This document shows positions 1 to 6,183 of a stretch of DNA of 7,829 nucleotides, in pieces (positions within the stretch are counted from its first letter, which is position 1; every line of letters begins with the position of its first letter). This DNA is from an uncultured Methylococcaceae bacterium (lineage in GTDB: Bacteria > Pseudomonadota > Gammaproteobacteria > Methylococcales > Methylomonadaceae). Made by a program: the position numbers and the translations under genes. The stretch lies in contig CAIQND010000397.1 in the NCBI GenBank assembly GCA_903873045.1, positions 1 through 7,829 on the forward strand, written 5' to 3'. The notes under the pieces were generated by a model. The model ran no database searches. It worked only from the letters and a program-made list of their open reading frames with translations, and was not told the DNA's origin.

Positions 1-120
1 CTGTTCATTAAAGCCCTCATTTTCGATTTTCCAACGTAATCGCCCGCCACGGCTAAGAATGATGGCATTGCTTGCATCAATCGGCAAATCGGTCAAATGC
101 ACAAAACGGCTTGTCTTCCA
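1..120 (-). pseudogene. Transposase fragment (C-terminal half of a DDE-type transposase, cut by window edge)
   Basis: The minus strand is open from position 120 to the window edge (40 codons). The peptide contains RFVHLTDLPID followed by a GGRLRWKIENEGFNEQ block. The RWKIENEGFN-Q motif is, from memory, characteristic of the catalytic glutamate region of a DDE insertion-sequence transposase family. The matching reading frame does not continue usefully upstream: it enters the inverted repeat at 121 and meets a stop at 151-153. The fragment therefore lacks its N-terminal part here and runs off the window at its other end. It sits where the rest of mxaS and mxaA would be expected. The exact IS family is not assigned. 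Confidence 0.6.
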
Positions 121-365
121 GCAATTCTCATTATGACAATACCAATAAAATCAAACAGATAAAACTAATATTTTTGAGGCTTTGTCTTTTTTTTCCGCAG
201 ACATTGCTGATGAGGATGGAAAAAGCAAATTTAGAGCAGGTTTATGACCGGATTTTAAATTTCATAAAATATAAAATCTTAATCACAAGCCAATCTCATC
301 AACGTTAGAGGCTTATTATTGTTTTAACAATTTGATTTTATATACTTTACCATAATGAGAATTGC
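121..365. mobile_element. MITE-like non-autonomous element with terminal inverted repeats
   Basis: GCAATTCTCATTATG at 121-135 recurs as its exact reverse complement at 351-365. At the same offset inside each end a second perfect block follows, ATAAAATCAAA (145-155, and 331-341 inverted), so the ends match at about 28 of 35 positions. The interior is AT-rich and holds no convincing gene. An open frame crossing it (72-308, plus) has no recognisable protein features. Size, paired ends and lack of a transposase fit a MITE. No direct target duplication is visible: the left flank reads TCTTCCA and the right flank TAGGATA. The flanks are also two unrelated genes (transposase and mxaS), so this is not a simple insertion into one gene. 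Confidence 0.65.
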
Positions 366-947
366 TAGGATAACATCATGGCCTTGCAGTGAGCCCAACA
401 AATCACGTAACTGAGTAAGCGGAAAATGACAATCGGATAACAAAAATACCAGTGAACGTTTACCTGGCATCATGGCAGTGGCGTTTTTAAGACCGTTTGA
501 GCTACCGGCATAACGATGATTTTTAAGTCGCTTTACCAACTCATCGACTCGTCCTGATTGTTGACAGGCGGACAATAACCAACGCTTGTCAATACCGTCA
601 GCACAACCGATAAAGCCGAATTTATCGCCATAACTCAATACCGAATTGGCCGCTGTCATTAAAAACTGAATCAGGGTTTGTTGCTTATCGCCATAACCCA
701 TGGATGCCGACATATCGGCAAGCACATAGACATTAACCGAACTTTGTTGTTGGTAAACGCGTACCCGATAACCGCCAAACGGATCCAGTACACTGGCACG
801 CAAATCCAGACGCCTGGGATCCGGGCTAGCGATAAGCGGTTCATGACGCTTAAACAAGTGCCCTGCTCCAACCATTTGCCCTGGATGTGCGCCCGGATAA
901 ACAGCACTTGCTTGCCAAGGCAAGCGATAAAATAGCGTTTCAGTCAT
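324..947 (-). pseudogene. mxaS: MxaS, DUF58/vWA-like methanol dehydrogenase accessory protein, 3'-truncated
   Basis: The N-terminal 193 or so residues look like MxaS, a cytoplasmic DUF58-family protein with a von Willebrand A-like fold. MxaS acts with the MoxR ATPase MxaR and is thought to help methanol dehydrogenase maturation or Ca2+ insertion. The MIDAS-type DMSAS motif is at residues 78-82, and SDCHF at 171-175 marks a later strand. The frame reads to GHDVI at about residues 189-193, then runs into the inverted repeat of the 121-365 element, which supplies the last 14 or so codons and the stop. Family members are, from memory, near 300 residues, so about one third is missing. mxaS starts 68 bp after mxaR with no strong Shine-Dalgarno. 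It is probably non-functional unless the truncated form retains activity. Confidence 0.85.
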
Positions 948-975
948 GGGTTATTTTTTTACGACGTGATGTTGC

Positions 976-991
976 CGACCAGCCAAGGTCG
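976..991 (-). other. Small hairpin between mxaR and mxaS
   Basis: CGACC (976-980) pairs with GGTCG (987-991) around a 6-nt loop in the 68-bp mxaR-mxaS spacer. On the minus strand no U-tract follows directly, although an A-rich run precedes the mxaS start. It is too weak for a terminator call, and may be a processing or spacing structure or chance. Confidence 0.2.
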
Positions 992-1015
992 TGTGTAAGT
1001 TGTACTACTCTGCAT

Positions 1016-2032
1016 TTAAGGAGCCGCGACCTGGTTTAAAATACCCGTTATTAATTCAGGCAACAACTGCTCTTTTCTATAAGCATATAGCGGATTTAAG
1101 AACAGCCGATGGGTCATGCAAACTGAAAAAACGTCTTGTAAATCTTCCGGCAAGACATGGTTTCTATGCTCCAGCCAGGCACGGGTTTTGGCAGCGCGAA
1201 TTAAATAACTCATGCCACGGGGACTTGCCCCCGCCATTAATAATTGCGGCATTTCAACATCGCTTAATTGCACACCATAGCACTGTGGCTGCTGGGTCGC
1301 TTTCCATAAAATCAGCGCGTAGGCCTGGAGTTTGGGACTGGTCTGTATGTGTTGCTGTAGCGTTTGCGCCAAGTCATTAAGCTGGTAGTAAAACCTGTTA
1401 TTAGACATATTGCCGATAAGTTGATCGGTATCATGAAAGCGCGGGTTAAACATCAACTCGTCCAGCACCGCATCCGAGCGGGGCATATCAATATTAATTT
1501 CCATCATAAATCGGTCTTTGGCAGCAGCGGGCAGCTCAAAAGTCTCTTCCCTTTCAACGCGGTTGCGATCGGCAAAGACCTGAATATGTGGTAGAGCATA
1601 GTCACGGTTGAAAGCGTTAATGCTGCGTTCTGCCATGGCTCTTAATAACAAGGCATGAACTTGTGGACGCGCACGATTGATTTCGTTAAAAAAAAAGGTG
1701 GCAAGGCTGTCGCCGTACTTCAGCAACGGCCCGGGATCGACACAAGGGCGACCGTCACTATTTAAATAGGCATAATAAATTAAATCAGCCGGCATTAAAT
1801 CAATAGTCCCTTCTATCCGTTGATAGTCACCACCCAAGCCTTGTGCAACGGCTCTTAAAAGCGTAGTTTTACCTACCCCGACATTCCCTTCCAGCAACAC
1901 ATGACCCCTGGCAAAAACCGCCAGAATGATATTTCTGACAGCCGGTTGCAAGCCAATAACGACTTGATTGATTTGTTGTTCAAACTGTAACGCTTTGTCA
2001 CGCCAGTCGATAAGTTGTGTCTCTGTGCTCAT
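1016..2032 (-). CDS. mxaR: MxaR, MoxR-family AAA+ ATPase for methanol dehydrogenase maturation
   Basis: This is a 338-residue MoxR-type AAA+ ATPase of the cytoplasm. The Walker A motif EGNVGVGKTT is at residues 48-57 and the Walker B position FFFNE at 113-117, followed by INRARPQ. FADRNRVEREETFELPAAA at 153-171 covers the sensor-1 stretch and leads into DRF at 173-175. MoxR proteins pair with vWA/DUF58 partners, and mxaS lies immediately downstream. The pair is associated with making active PQQ/Ca2+ methanol dehydrogenase. The first Walker B acid is Asn in place of Asp, while the catalytic Glu117 is kept; I believe this Asn is usual in MxaR. The ATG at 2030-2032 has no strong Shine-Dalgarno, and the gene follows mxaI after an unusually long gap. 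Confidence 0.9.
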   Translation of the reverse strand: MSTETQLIDWRDKALQFEQQINQVVIGLQPAVRNIILAVFARGHVLLEGNVGVGKTTLLRAVAQGLGGDYQRIEGTIDLMPADLIYYAYLNSDGRPCVDPGPLLKYGDSLATFFFNEINRARPQVHALLLRAMAERSINAFNRDYALPHIQVFADRNRVEREETFELPAAAKDRFMMEINIDMPRSDAVLDELMFNPRFHDTDQLIGNMSNNRFYYQLNDLAQTLQQHIQTSPKLQAYALILWKATQQPQCYGVQLSDVEMPQLLMAGASPRGMSYLIRAAKTRAWLEHRNHVLPEDLQDVFSVCMTHRLFLNPLYAYRKEQLLPELITGILNQVAAP

Positions 2033-2087
2033 TGGCTTTATAAAAAACGTAGGTATTTTTCAAGTGTGAAGGAGTCAGGAGGTATCC

Positions 2088-2192
2088 AGAGAAGTTTTGT
2101 TCTTTCGCAGTAATTGCACCTTTGCGTCATAGCTTACTTTGCGAACTGAGGCACACGCAGCAAGCCATAAACAGGTAGAACAAAACTTGTCT
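2088..2192. repeat. Long-span inverted repeat in mxaI-mxaR gap
   Basis: AAGTTTTGTTCT at 2092-2103 is the exact reverse complement of AGAACAAAACTT at 2177-2188. Allowing one mismatch, the arms extend to 16 bp (2088-2103 and 2177-2192). The 73-bp interior contains two direct copies of CTTTGCG (2119-2125 and 2137-2143). The 105-bp unit could be a small palindromic repeat element or the base of a folded leader RNA for mxaR. Confidence 0.55.
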
Positions 2193-2219
2193 CGATAACT
2201 ATTGGCGATCTTCCCGATT

Positions 2220-2246
2220 GCGTTCGCACGGAACCTGTGAGAACGC
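2220..2246 (-). other. Hairpin downstream of mxaI
   Basis: GCGTTC (2220-2225) pairs with GAACGC (2241-2246). After a one-base mismatch, CAC (2227-2229) pairs with GTG (2237-2239), closing a 7-nt loop. It lies about 85 bp after the mxaI stop in the transcribed direction. No U-tract follows, so an RNA-stabilising or processing stem, or a partial transcription barrier, is more likely than an intrinsic terminator. Confidence 0.4.
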
Positions 2247-2330
2247 CAAAAGAAAAAAGGACATAAGATACAACCGGCTTACAGGGGGATGCAGGTCGAA
2301 ATAAAAAATGTATTTATGCCCAAAAAATCA

Positions 2331-2615
2331 CTATTCTATATCGTCGACATCAAAAACAAAGGTACCCGTCTTGGCTAAATTTTCTTGACGTTTTTTATTG
2401 CGTGCTTCCATTTCTACAACCGATTGCGCCTGCTTGTTAAGCTCGTTAACATCATGTTTCGGATCATACTTGCTGCCCGCCACTTTTTCCGGATAACCCG
2501 GCTTGGGTTCCCAGCAAACACCGGGTTCACTGCAATTTTGGCCATCATAAGCATTTGCCGACAAGGACATTACTGCCAATATTGCACCTGCATTAACTAA
2601 AGTCATTTTCTTCAT
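2331..2615 (-). CDS. mxaI: MxaI, small (beta) subunit of PQQ methanol dehydrogenase
   Basis: This is the 94-residue precursor of the small subunit that pairs with MxaF in the periplasmic alpha2beta2 methanol dehydrogenase. A signal peptide ends ...SLSANA, giving a mature protein of 72 residues starting YDGQNC. Two cysteines fall at mature positions 6 and 12, matching the conserved disulfide of this subunit. The Pro-rich CWEPKPGYPEKVAGSKYDP segment and the long charged C-terminal helix are typical. The start is supported by a GAGGA Shine-Dalgarno at 2622-2626, 6 nt before the ATG. The gene begins 15 bp after the mxaG stop, so the two are co-transcribed. MxaI is absent from lanthanide-type XoxF enzymes, so its presence confirms a calcium-type system. 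Confidence 0.96.
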   Translation of the reverse strand: MKKMTLVNAGAILAVMSLSANAYDGQNCSEPGVCWEPKPGYPEKVAGSKYDPKHDVNELNKQAQSVVEMEARNKKRQENLAKTGTFVFDVDDIE

Positions 2616-2630
2616 GTGTTATCCTCGCTA

Positions 2631-3104
2631 TTATTTTAACCACTTGGCTTTTTTAGGATCGCCTTTGTAGATATCCCGAATCCAGGACATAATCAAAAGC
2701 ATCTCATCAGTTGATAAACTGACATATTGCGGCCCCATCATACCGTTGGCACCACCAAACAGGACTTCAAACAAACCCTGATCTTTGGCATTAGCCGGAT
2801 ATGTCCAGTAATCATCGGCAAGTCCCGGCCCCAATTTACCTTCCGCTTCGTGGCCATGACAGCCGGAGCAGGCCGGCATAAAGAGGTCATGACCTTTTTG
2901 TATGGCTTCTTTATCACCGTTATAAGGATTTTTACCGGTCTCCTTAAACTTGTTGAAAACCTCTTGATTGCCACCCGACTTGGCAACGCTCATATCCAGA
3001 AGCTCACCGGTAATAACGTTACGAAAAGTTATTTCCGCAACAGCCACCGAACTGAGTAAAGCAAGACTGATAGCCGACATGGCCACTAATTTTCTTCTCT
3101 TCAT
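2631..3104 (-). CDS. mxaG: MxaG, cytochrome cL, electron acceptor of methanol dehydrogenase
   Basis: This is a periplasmic c-type cytochrome that takes electrons from MxaFI and passes them to another c-type cytochrome. From the start chosen here it is 157 residues. A signal peptide ends ...SSVAVA before EITFRN. The haem-binding CSGCH is at residues 79-83, within MPACSGCHGHEAEGKLGPGL, and the GMMGPQ loop at 121-126 probably carries the axial Met. The C-terminal SWIRDIYKGDPKKAKWLK stretch is family-like. An in-frame ATG at 3123-3125 overlaps the mxaJ stop as ATGA. I prefer the ATG at 3102-3104 because AGGT lies 7 nt upstream and the signal peptide then begins MKRRK. The protein is at the short end for cytochrome cL. 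Confidence 0.95.
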   Translation of the reverse strand: MKRRKLVAMSAISLALLSSVAVAEITFRNVITGELLDMSVAKSGGNQEVFNKFKETGKNPYNGDKEAIQKGHDLFMPACSGCHGHEAEGKLGPGLADDYWTYPANAKDQGLFEVLFGGANGMMGPQYVSLSTDEMLLIMSWIRDIYKGDPKKAKWLK

Positions 3105-3121
3105 TTTAAGACCTATCCCTT

Positions 3122-3970
3122 TCATGATTTATCAGAGGCATCGGGCTCAGAAACCAATGGAATGCCTTCTTTTTCCAACAATTCTGTTATTTCACTTTGA
3201 TTGTCTGCAATCACCTTGTTCAACCGGGCCAGCAATGTTGGATCGTTTTTGCGAACGCCCATGGATGAACTGTAATGAGAGCCGACTTTTTGTCCGTCCG
3301 CACGCACATTGTCATCAGGAATGACGGTCATCACCAACGGTGTTGTCGAGGCTTTAACATAACGTGCGGCAGAGGGTCCCCAAAGAGCGGCAACCTCGGC
3401 ATGACCTGAAGAAACCTCGGAAACCAATTTTGAAGGCTCGTATTTAATGTACTCATTGCGCCTGGATTTAAAACCCACCAGTTCATGAGAATAATTGAAC
3501 ATATCGTTATAACGGCCGATAGCTCGCAGCATCACTTCTGCCGGTGTTTCGGGTACAAAGGCAATGCGTTTTGCCTTGCGTAATGCATCGCTATCCCAAT
3601 TTTTTAAATCCAGGTTATCGGTTTCACGCGAGATAAAGACATAGCCAGAGCGGTAATAAGCCTGGGTAGTCAATAACCTGGGATCACCTTTGTCCACCCC
3701 TATTGCTAGATCACACAGGCCTTTATCCAAGGTATCCCTTATGTAGTAACGCGGATCGCTCCAAGTAACGTAGACGATTTTTCTGCCCAAAGCAGAACCA
3801 ACCAACTCCGCCAATTTATTCTCAAAGCCTTCACCCGCCTTATTGGAGTAAGGCATTTCATTTTCTGCCGCGCAAACTTTTAGCGGCTTGCTTACTTCCG
3901 CATAGGCTTGGGTTGCTGCCAAACTGGCTCCCAAACACAACGCTTTTATTAAAAACTTGATTGTGTGCAT
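3122..3970 (-). CDS. mxaJ: MxaJ, periplasmic solute-binding-protein-like methanol dehydrogenase factor
   Basis: This is a 282-residue exported protein of the family-3 solute-binding fold. MxaJ is required for active methanol dehydrogenase and may act as a chaperone for MxaF/MxaI assembly. Signal peptide residues 1-24 end ...TQAYA before EVSKPLKVCAAENEMPYS, the family-typical first strand. Cysteines at 33 and 86 could form a disulfide. Later blocks are WSDPRYYIRDTLDKGLCDLA and the SGYVFISR hinge region. The frame extends back to 4075, but that part only reads through the mxaF tail and intergenic hairpin. The ATG at 3968-3970 gives a clean signal peptide and a GAG about 8 nt upstream; the ATG at 3980-3982 (four extra residues) is an alternative. 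Confidence 0.94.
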   Translation of the reverse strand: MHTIKFLIKALCLGASLAATQAYAEVSKPLKVCAAENEMPYSNKAGEGFENKLAELVGSALGRKIVYVTWSDPRYYIRDTLDKGLCDLAIGVDKGDPRLLTTQAYYRSGYVFISRETDNLDLKNWDSDALRKAKRIAFVPETPAEVMLRAIGRYNDMFNYSHELVGFKSRRNEYIKYEPSKLVSEVSSGHAEVAALWGPSAARYVKASTTPLVMTVIPDDNVRADGQKVGSHYSSSMGVRKNDPTLLARLNKVIADNQSEITELLEKEGIPLVSEPDASDKS

Positions 3971-4012
3971 AGTTATTCTCATCGGTAACAGATTAAAAAC
4001 GTAATGGCGGTG

Positions 4013-4036
4013 CCGGTACGAATAACATCGTACCGG
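4013..4036 (-). other. Strong intercistronic hairpin between mxaF and mxaJ
   Basis: CCGGTACGA (4013-4021) and TCGTACCGG (4028-4036) form a perfect 9-bp GC-rich stem with a 6-nt loop, starting 10 bp beyond the frame-corrected mxaF stop. On the minus strand a short TTTTTAAT follows after about 16 nt. This fits a 3'-end stabiliser or partial terminator that keeps mxaF mRNA more abundant than mxaJGI. It is too far from its U-run for a classic complete terminator. Confidence 0.6.
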
Positions 4037-4046
4037 GACTGAATTT

Positions 4047-5862
4047 TTAATAGCCCAATGCAAAAACCATAACACCCCCCCCCTTGTTGCGTGTAATGAG
4101 CCAGCTCTTTAAACGCACCAACGGCACCCAAACCGGCGGTAGGATCCTGCAAGTCAAAGACTAAACCCACACCAGGCCAGCCACCGACGCCGTAGTAAAT
4201 CGCTACATATTGCTTGCCTTTATGTCCAAAAGTAATCGGATGACCAATTACGCCGGAAGGCAGTTTAAATTTCCATAATTCTTTGCCGTTCCGGGAATCC
4301 AACGCCTTTATGTGACCATCCAAAGTACCGTAGAAAACCAGATCACCAGCAGTCGCTGTGGTCCCCCCCCAGACGGCAAATTTTTCCTTGATTTCCCATT
4401 CAAATTTACCGGTCACTGAATTCATTGCTTTAACTTGCCCCAAAGTACCTTTAGGCCCCGGATACATGTTTAGCGTCGCTCCCACAAAGAATTGGCCGGC
4501 ACGATAAGGCAACATGAACGGTTCCCAGTCCATACAAATATGGTTGGTACCCATAAAGAACAACTTTTTATCAGGATCATAAGATTCTATGCCTTGATTG
4601 TGATAACCCATTGCCGACGGACAAATGCCCTTGGCTTCATGATCCATGTGCGTAGAAAACTCGGGATCACGAATCGGCAAGCCGGTTTTTAAATCGACTT
4701 TTTTTACCCAATTGACGGTATCGTCAATTTTAAAGGCGTTAACCAAATCCCCGTTTTCACGATTAAGGGTATAAACCAGACCATTACGATCGGGATGGGT
4801 CAGTAGCTTGGTCATCTTGCCGTCAACCAACTGTTCTGATAAGCCCATGTAGTTAACACCTGCATAATCCCATTCGTCATGCGGCGTTTTTTGATAACCA
4901 AATTTTGCTTCGCCGGTATTAACATCACGCCCCCAAATAGTCATGGTCCATTTGTTGTCGCCAGGACGCATGGTTTCGTTCCAAGGTGCCGGGTTACCTG
5001 AACCGTAATAGAGCATGTCCAAATCAGGATCGAAAGCATACCAACCCCAGTTAGTACCACCGCCTATTTTCCAGGCATCACCTTCCCAGGTTTTAAGACC
5101 CAAACCGAATTGCCCATAATGGGGATTGTGACTGTTAAAATCTTTTGCCAACTTGATGTCTGCATCGGGGCCTGTGGCGTAAACCCGCCAGGCTTGCTTG
5201 CCATCTTTAATGTTATAGGCCGTAGCATAACCTCTTACGCCTAACTCAGCACCTGAGCTGCCGACTATTACCATGTCTTTGGCAACAAACGGCGCGATAG
5301 TCAGCGTAGAACCCATAGCGATATCTGAATTCTCCATTTTCCACAACAACTCACCCGTCTTGGCATTCAACGCAACGATATGTCCGTCCAGTTGGTTCTG
5401 GAAAATAGTCGCCGGATAACCTTCGCCAGCCGGTGCATAAGCCAACCCTCTATTCACCACGTCACAACACGCTACAGCTCGGGCCGCCGGACTTTGCTTA
5501 GGTTTGTGTTCCCATAAAATTTTATCCGGTTCATCAAGATCAATCGCAAAAATGTTATTCGGGTACGGTGTATGCACATACATAATGCCGTCAACAACCA
5601 GCGGCCCACCCTCATGCCCGTTCAATACGCCGGTAGAAAACGACCAGACCGGCTGAAGATGCTGGACGTTGTGCGTGTTAATCTGGGTCATTTTACTAAA
5701 ATGACTGGCACTGTAATCTTTGGTCTGCATGGCCCAGTTGTTATCTTCCTTCGACAGCCTGTCAAGGTCTTTATTAGCCTGTGACGGCATGGAAACCGTC
5801 AATAAAGCACCGCTACAAATAGCGGATGCGACAGCAGTGCGGGTGAATTTGGAAATCCGCAT
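4047..5862 (-). CDS. mxaF: MxaF, large (alpha) subunit of Ca2+/PQQ methanol dehydrogenase (apparent 1-nt frameshift near 3' end)
   Basis: This periplasmic quinoprotein oxidises methanol to formaldehyde and donates electrons to cytochrome cL. A signal peptide of 29 residues ends ...MPSQA before NKDLDRLSK. Counting from that Asn, the vicinal disulfide is C103-C104, the Ca2+ ligands are E177 and N261, and the catalytic base is D303, exactly the classic MxaF numbering. The residue two after D303 is Ala (WDYAG), not the extra Asp of lanthanide XoxF. Beta-propeller W-motif repeats run throughout. A GGAGGA Shine-Dalgarno (5866-5871) precedes the ATG. As read, the frame leaves the family sequence at a 9-C run (4075-4083) and continues to 3979. 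With eight Cs the protein ends GGGVMVFALGY and stops at 4047, giving 604 residues. Confidence 0.97.
4075..4083 (-). repeat. Nine-C homopolymer breaking the mxaF reading frame
   Basis: Nine consecutive Cs (Gs in the coding strand) fall at the conserved C-terminal glycines of MxaF. One base fewer restores a family-like ending and a stop at 4047. The mxaJ reading frame also runs back as far as this run. Either a sequencing or assembly length error, or real polymerase slippage, explains it; the former is likelier for an essential, abundant enzyme. Another run of eight Cs in the same gene (4363-4370) is in frame. Confidence 0.85.
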
Positions 5863-5889
5863 AGTTCCTCCAGAGTTATAATGGTTATA

Positions 5890-5918
5890 TTTATAAATGC
5901 CCGGCCCGTGCTATCCAA
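5890..5918 (-). promoter_or_regulatory. Candidate mxaF-proximal promoter
   Basis: On the minus strand TTGGAT (5918-5913), a 17-nt spacer and TATAAA (5895-5890) would place the start of transcription about 20 nt before the mxaF ATG. The -35 match is poor (3 of 6) and the -10 match good. An overlapping alternative is TTGTCA (5937-5932), a good -35, with a poor ATAGCA at 17 nt. Neither can be chosen from sequence alone. Confidence 0.3.
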
Positions 5919-5951
5919 TAAGGGTTAAGTATGACAACCAACTTACTTGAT

Positions 5952-5963
5952 CAAAACGTTTTG
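5952..5963. promoter_or_regulatory. Perfect 12-bp palindrome upstream of mxaF
   Basis: CAAAACGTTTTG is a perfect dyad 90 bp upstream of the mxaF start. TTGATCAA (5947-5954), another palindrome, overlaps its left edge. Its position just upstream of the TTGTCA -35-like hexamer (5932-5937) suits an activator or repressor operator. The protein that binds is unknown; the divergent regulator is the obvious candidate. Confidence 0.45.
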
Positions 5964-5966
5964 CAA

Positions 5967-5981
5967 CTTCTCATTGAGAAG
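5967..5981. promoter_or_regulatory. Second operator-like dyad, CTTCTCA-T-TGAGAAG
   Basis: Seven-base arms are perfectly paired around a single central base, beginning 3 bp beyond the preceding palindrome. On DNA this is an operator-like dyad; a one-base loop makes an RNA hairpin less likely. Together the two dyads fill 5952-5981 with symmetric sequence in the mxaF control region. Confidence 0.45.
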
Positions 5982-5997
5982 CAGGGCTGAACAGGTG

Positions 5998-6025
5998 CTT
6001 ATAATAATAGAGTCAGGATTTACAA
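5998..6025 (-). promoter_or_regulatory. Candidate distal mxaF promoter
   Basis: On the minus strand TTGTAA (6025-6020), a 16-nt spacer and TATAAG (6003-5998) resemble a sigma-70 promoter (4 of 6 and 5 of 6). Use of this promoter would give a leader of about 130 nt containing both palindromes, which would fit the long leader known for mxaF transcripts in other methylotrophs. It remains a candidate only. Confidence 0.35.
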
Positions 6026-6031
6026 CGTTAC

Positions 6032-6088
6032 GGAATAAGCCCGAAAATAGACAGGAATAATCCCTTAAATAAACCAGGAAAATTCCCC
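6032..6088. promoter_or_regulatory. Three helically phased GGAATAATCCC-like dyads
   Basis: GGAATAAGCCC (6032-6042), GGAATAATCCC (6054-6064) and GGAAAATTCCCC (6077-6088) begin 22 and 23 bp apart, close to two helical turns. Each is an imperfect inverted repeat of GGA/TCC, so all three would present the same face to a dimeric regulator. They lie between the two divergent genes, about 170-225 bp from mxaF and 95-150 bp from the regulator gene, and could serve both. Confidence 0.5.
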
Positions 6089-6183
6089 TTACCAAATTGT
6101 CGCGGCAAAAAAGGAAAAGGTCCTATCGATTTACGGCTTATAAATAGGCATGATGGCTGTTTATATGCGTTAGGAGCAAAGTA

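Larger units (their letters stand above)
2033..2330. other. Gene-free gap between mxaI and mxaR
   Basis: I see no plausible gene in these 298 bp. The gap holds a long-span inverted repeat (2088-2192) and a hairpin (2220-2246). It may carry a separate promoter or a processing site that uncouples mxaRS from the strongly expressed mxaFJGI genes, but no clear -35/-10 pair was identified. The other spacers in the operon are below 80 bp. Confidence 0.6.

Noticed and set aside
72..308. 78-codon plus-strand open frame crossing the left transposase fragment and the 121-365 element
   Set aside because: It starts inside the antisense of the transposase fragment, crosses the inverted-repeat end and has no recognisable domain.
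3971..4075. N-terminal extension of the mxaJ frame back to 4075
   Set aside because: It translates the mxaF tail and the intergenic hairpin; the signal peptide begins at the ATG at 3970 (or 3982).
4363..4370. Eight-C run in mxaF as a second frameshift
   Set aside because: The frame reads VWGGTTA through the run, as expected for the family, so its length is correct.
5862..5862. Lanthanide-type XoxF identity for the large dehydrogenase
   Set aside because: The residue two after the catalytic Asp is Ala, not the XoxF Asp, and mxaI with mxaG follow in the operon.
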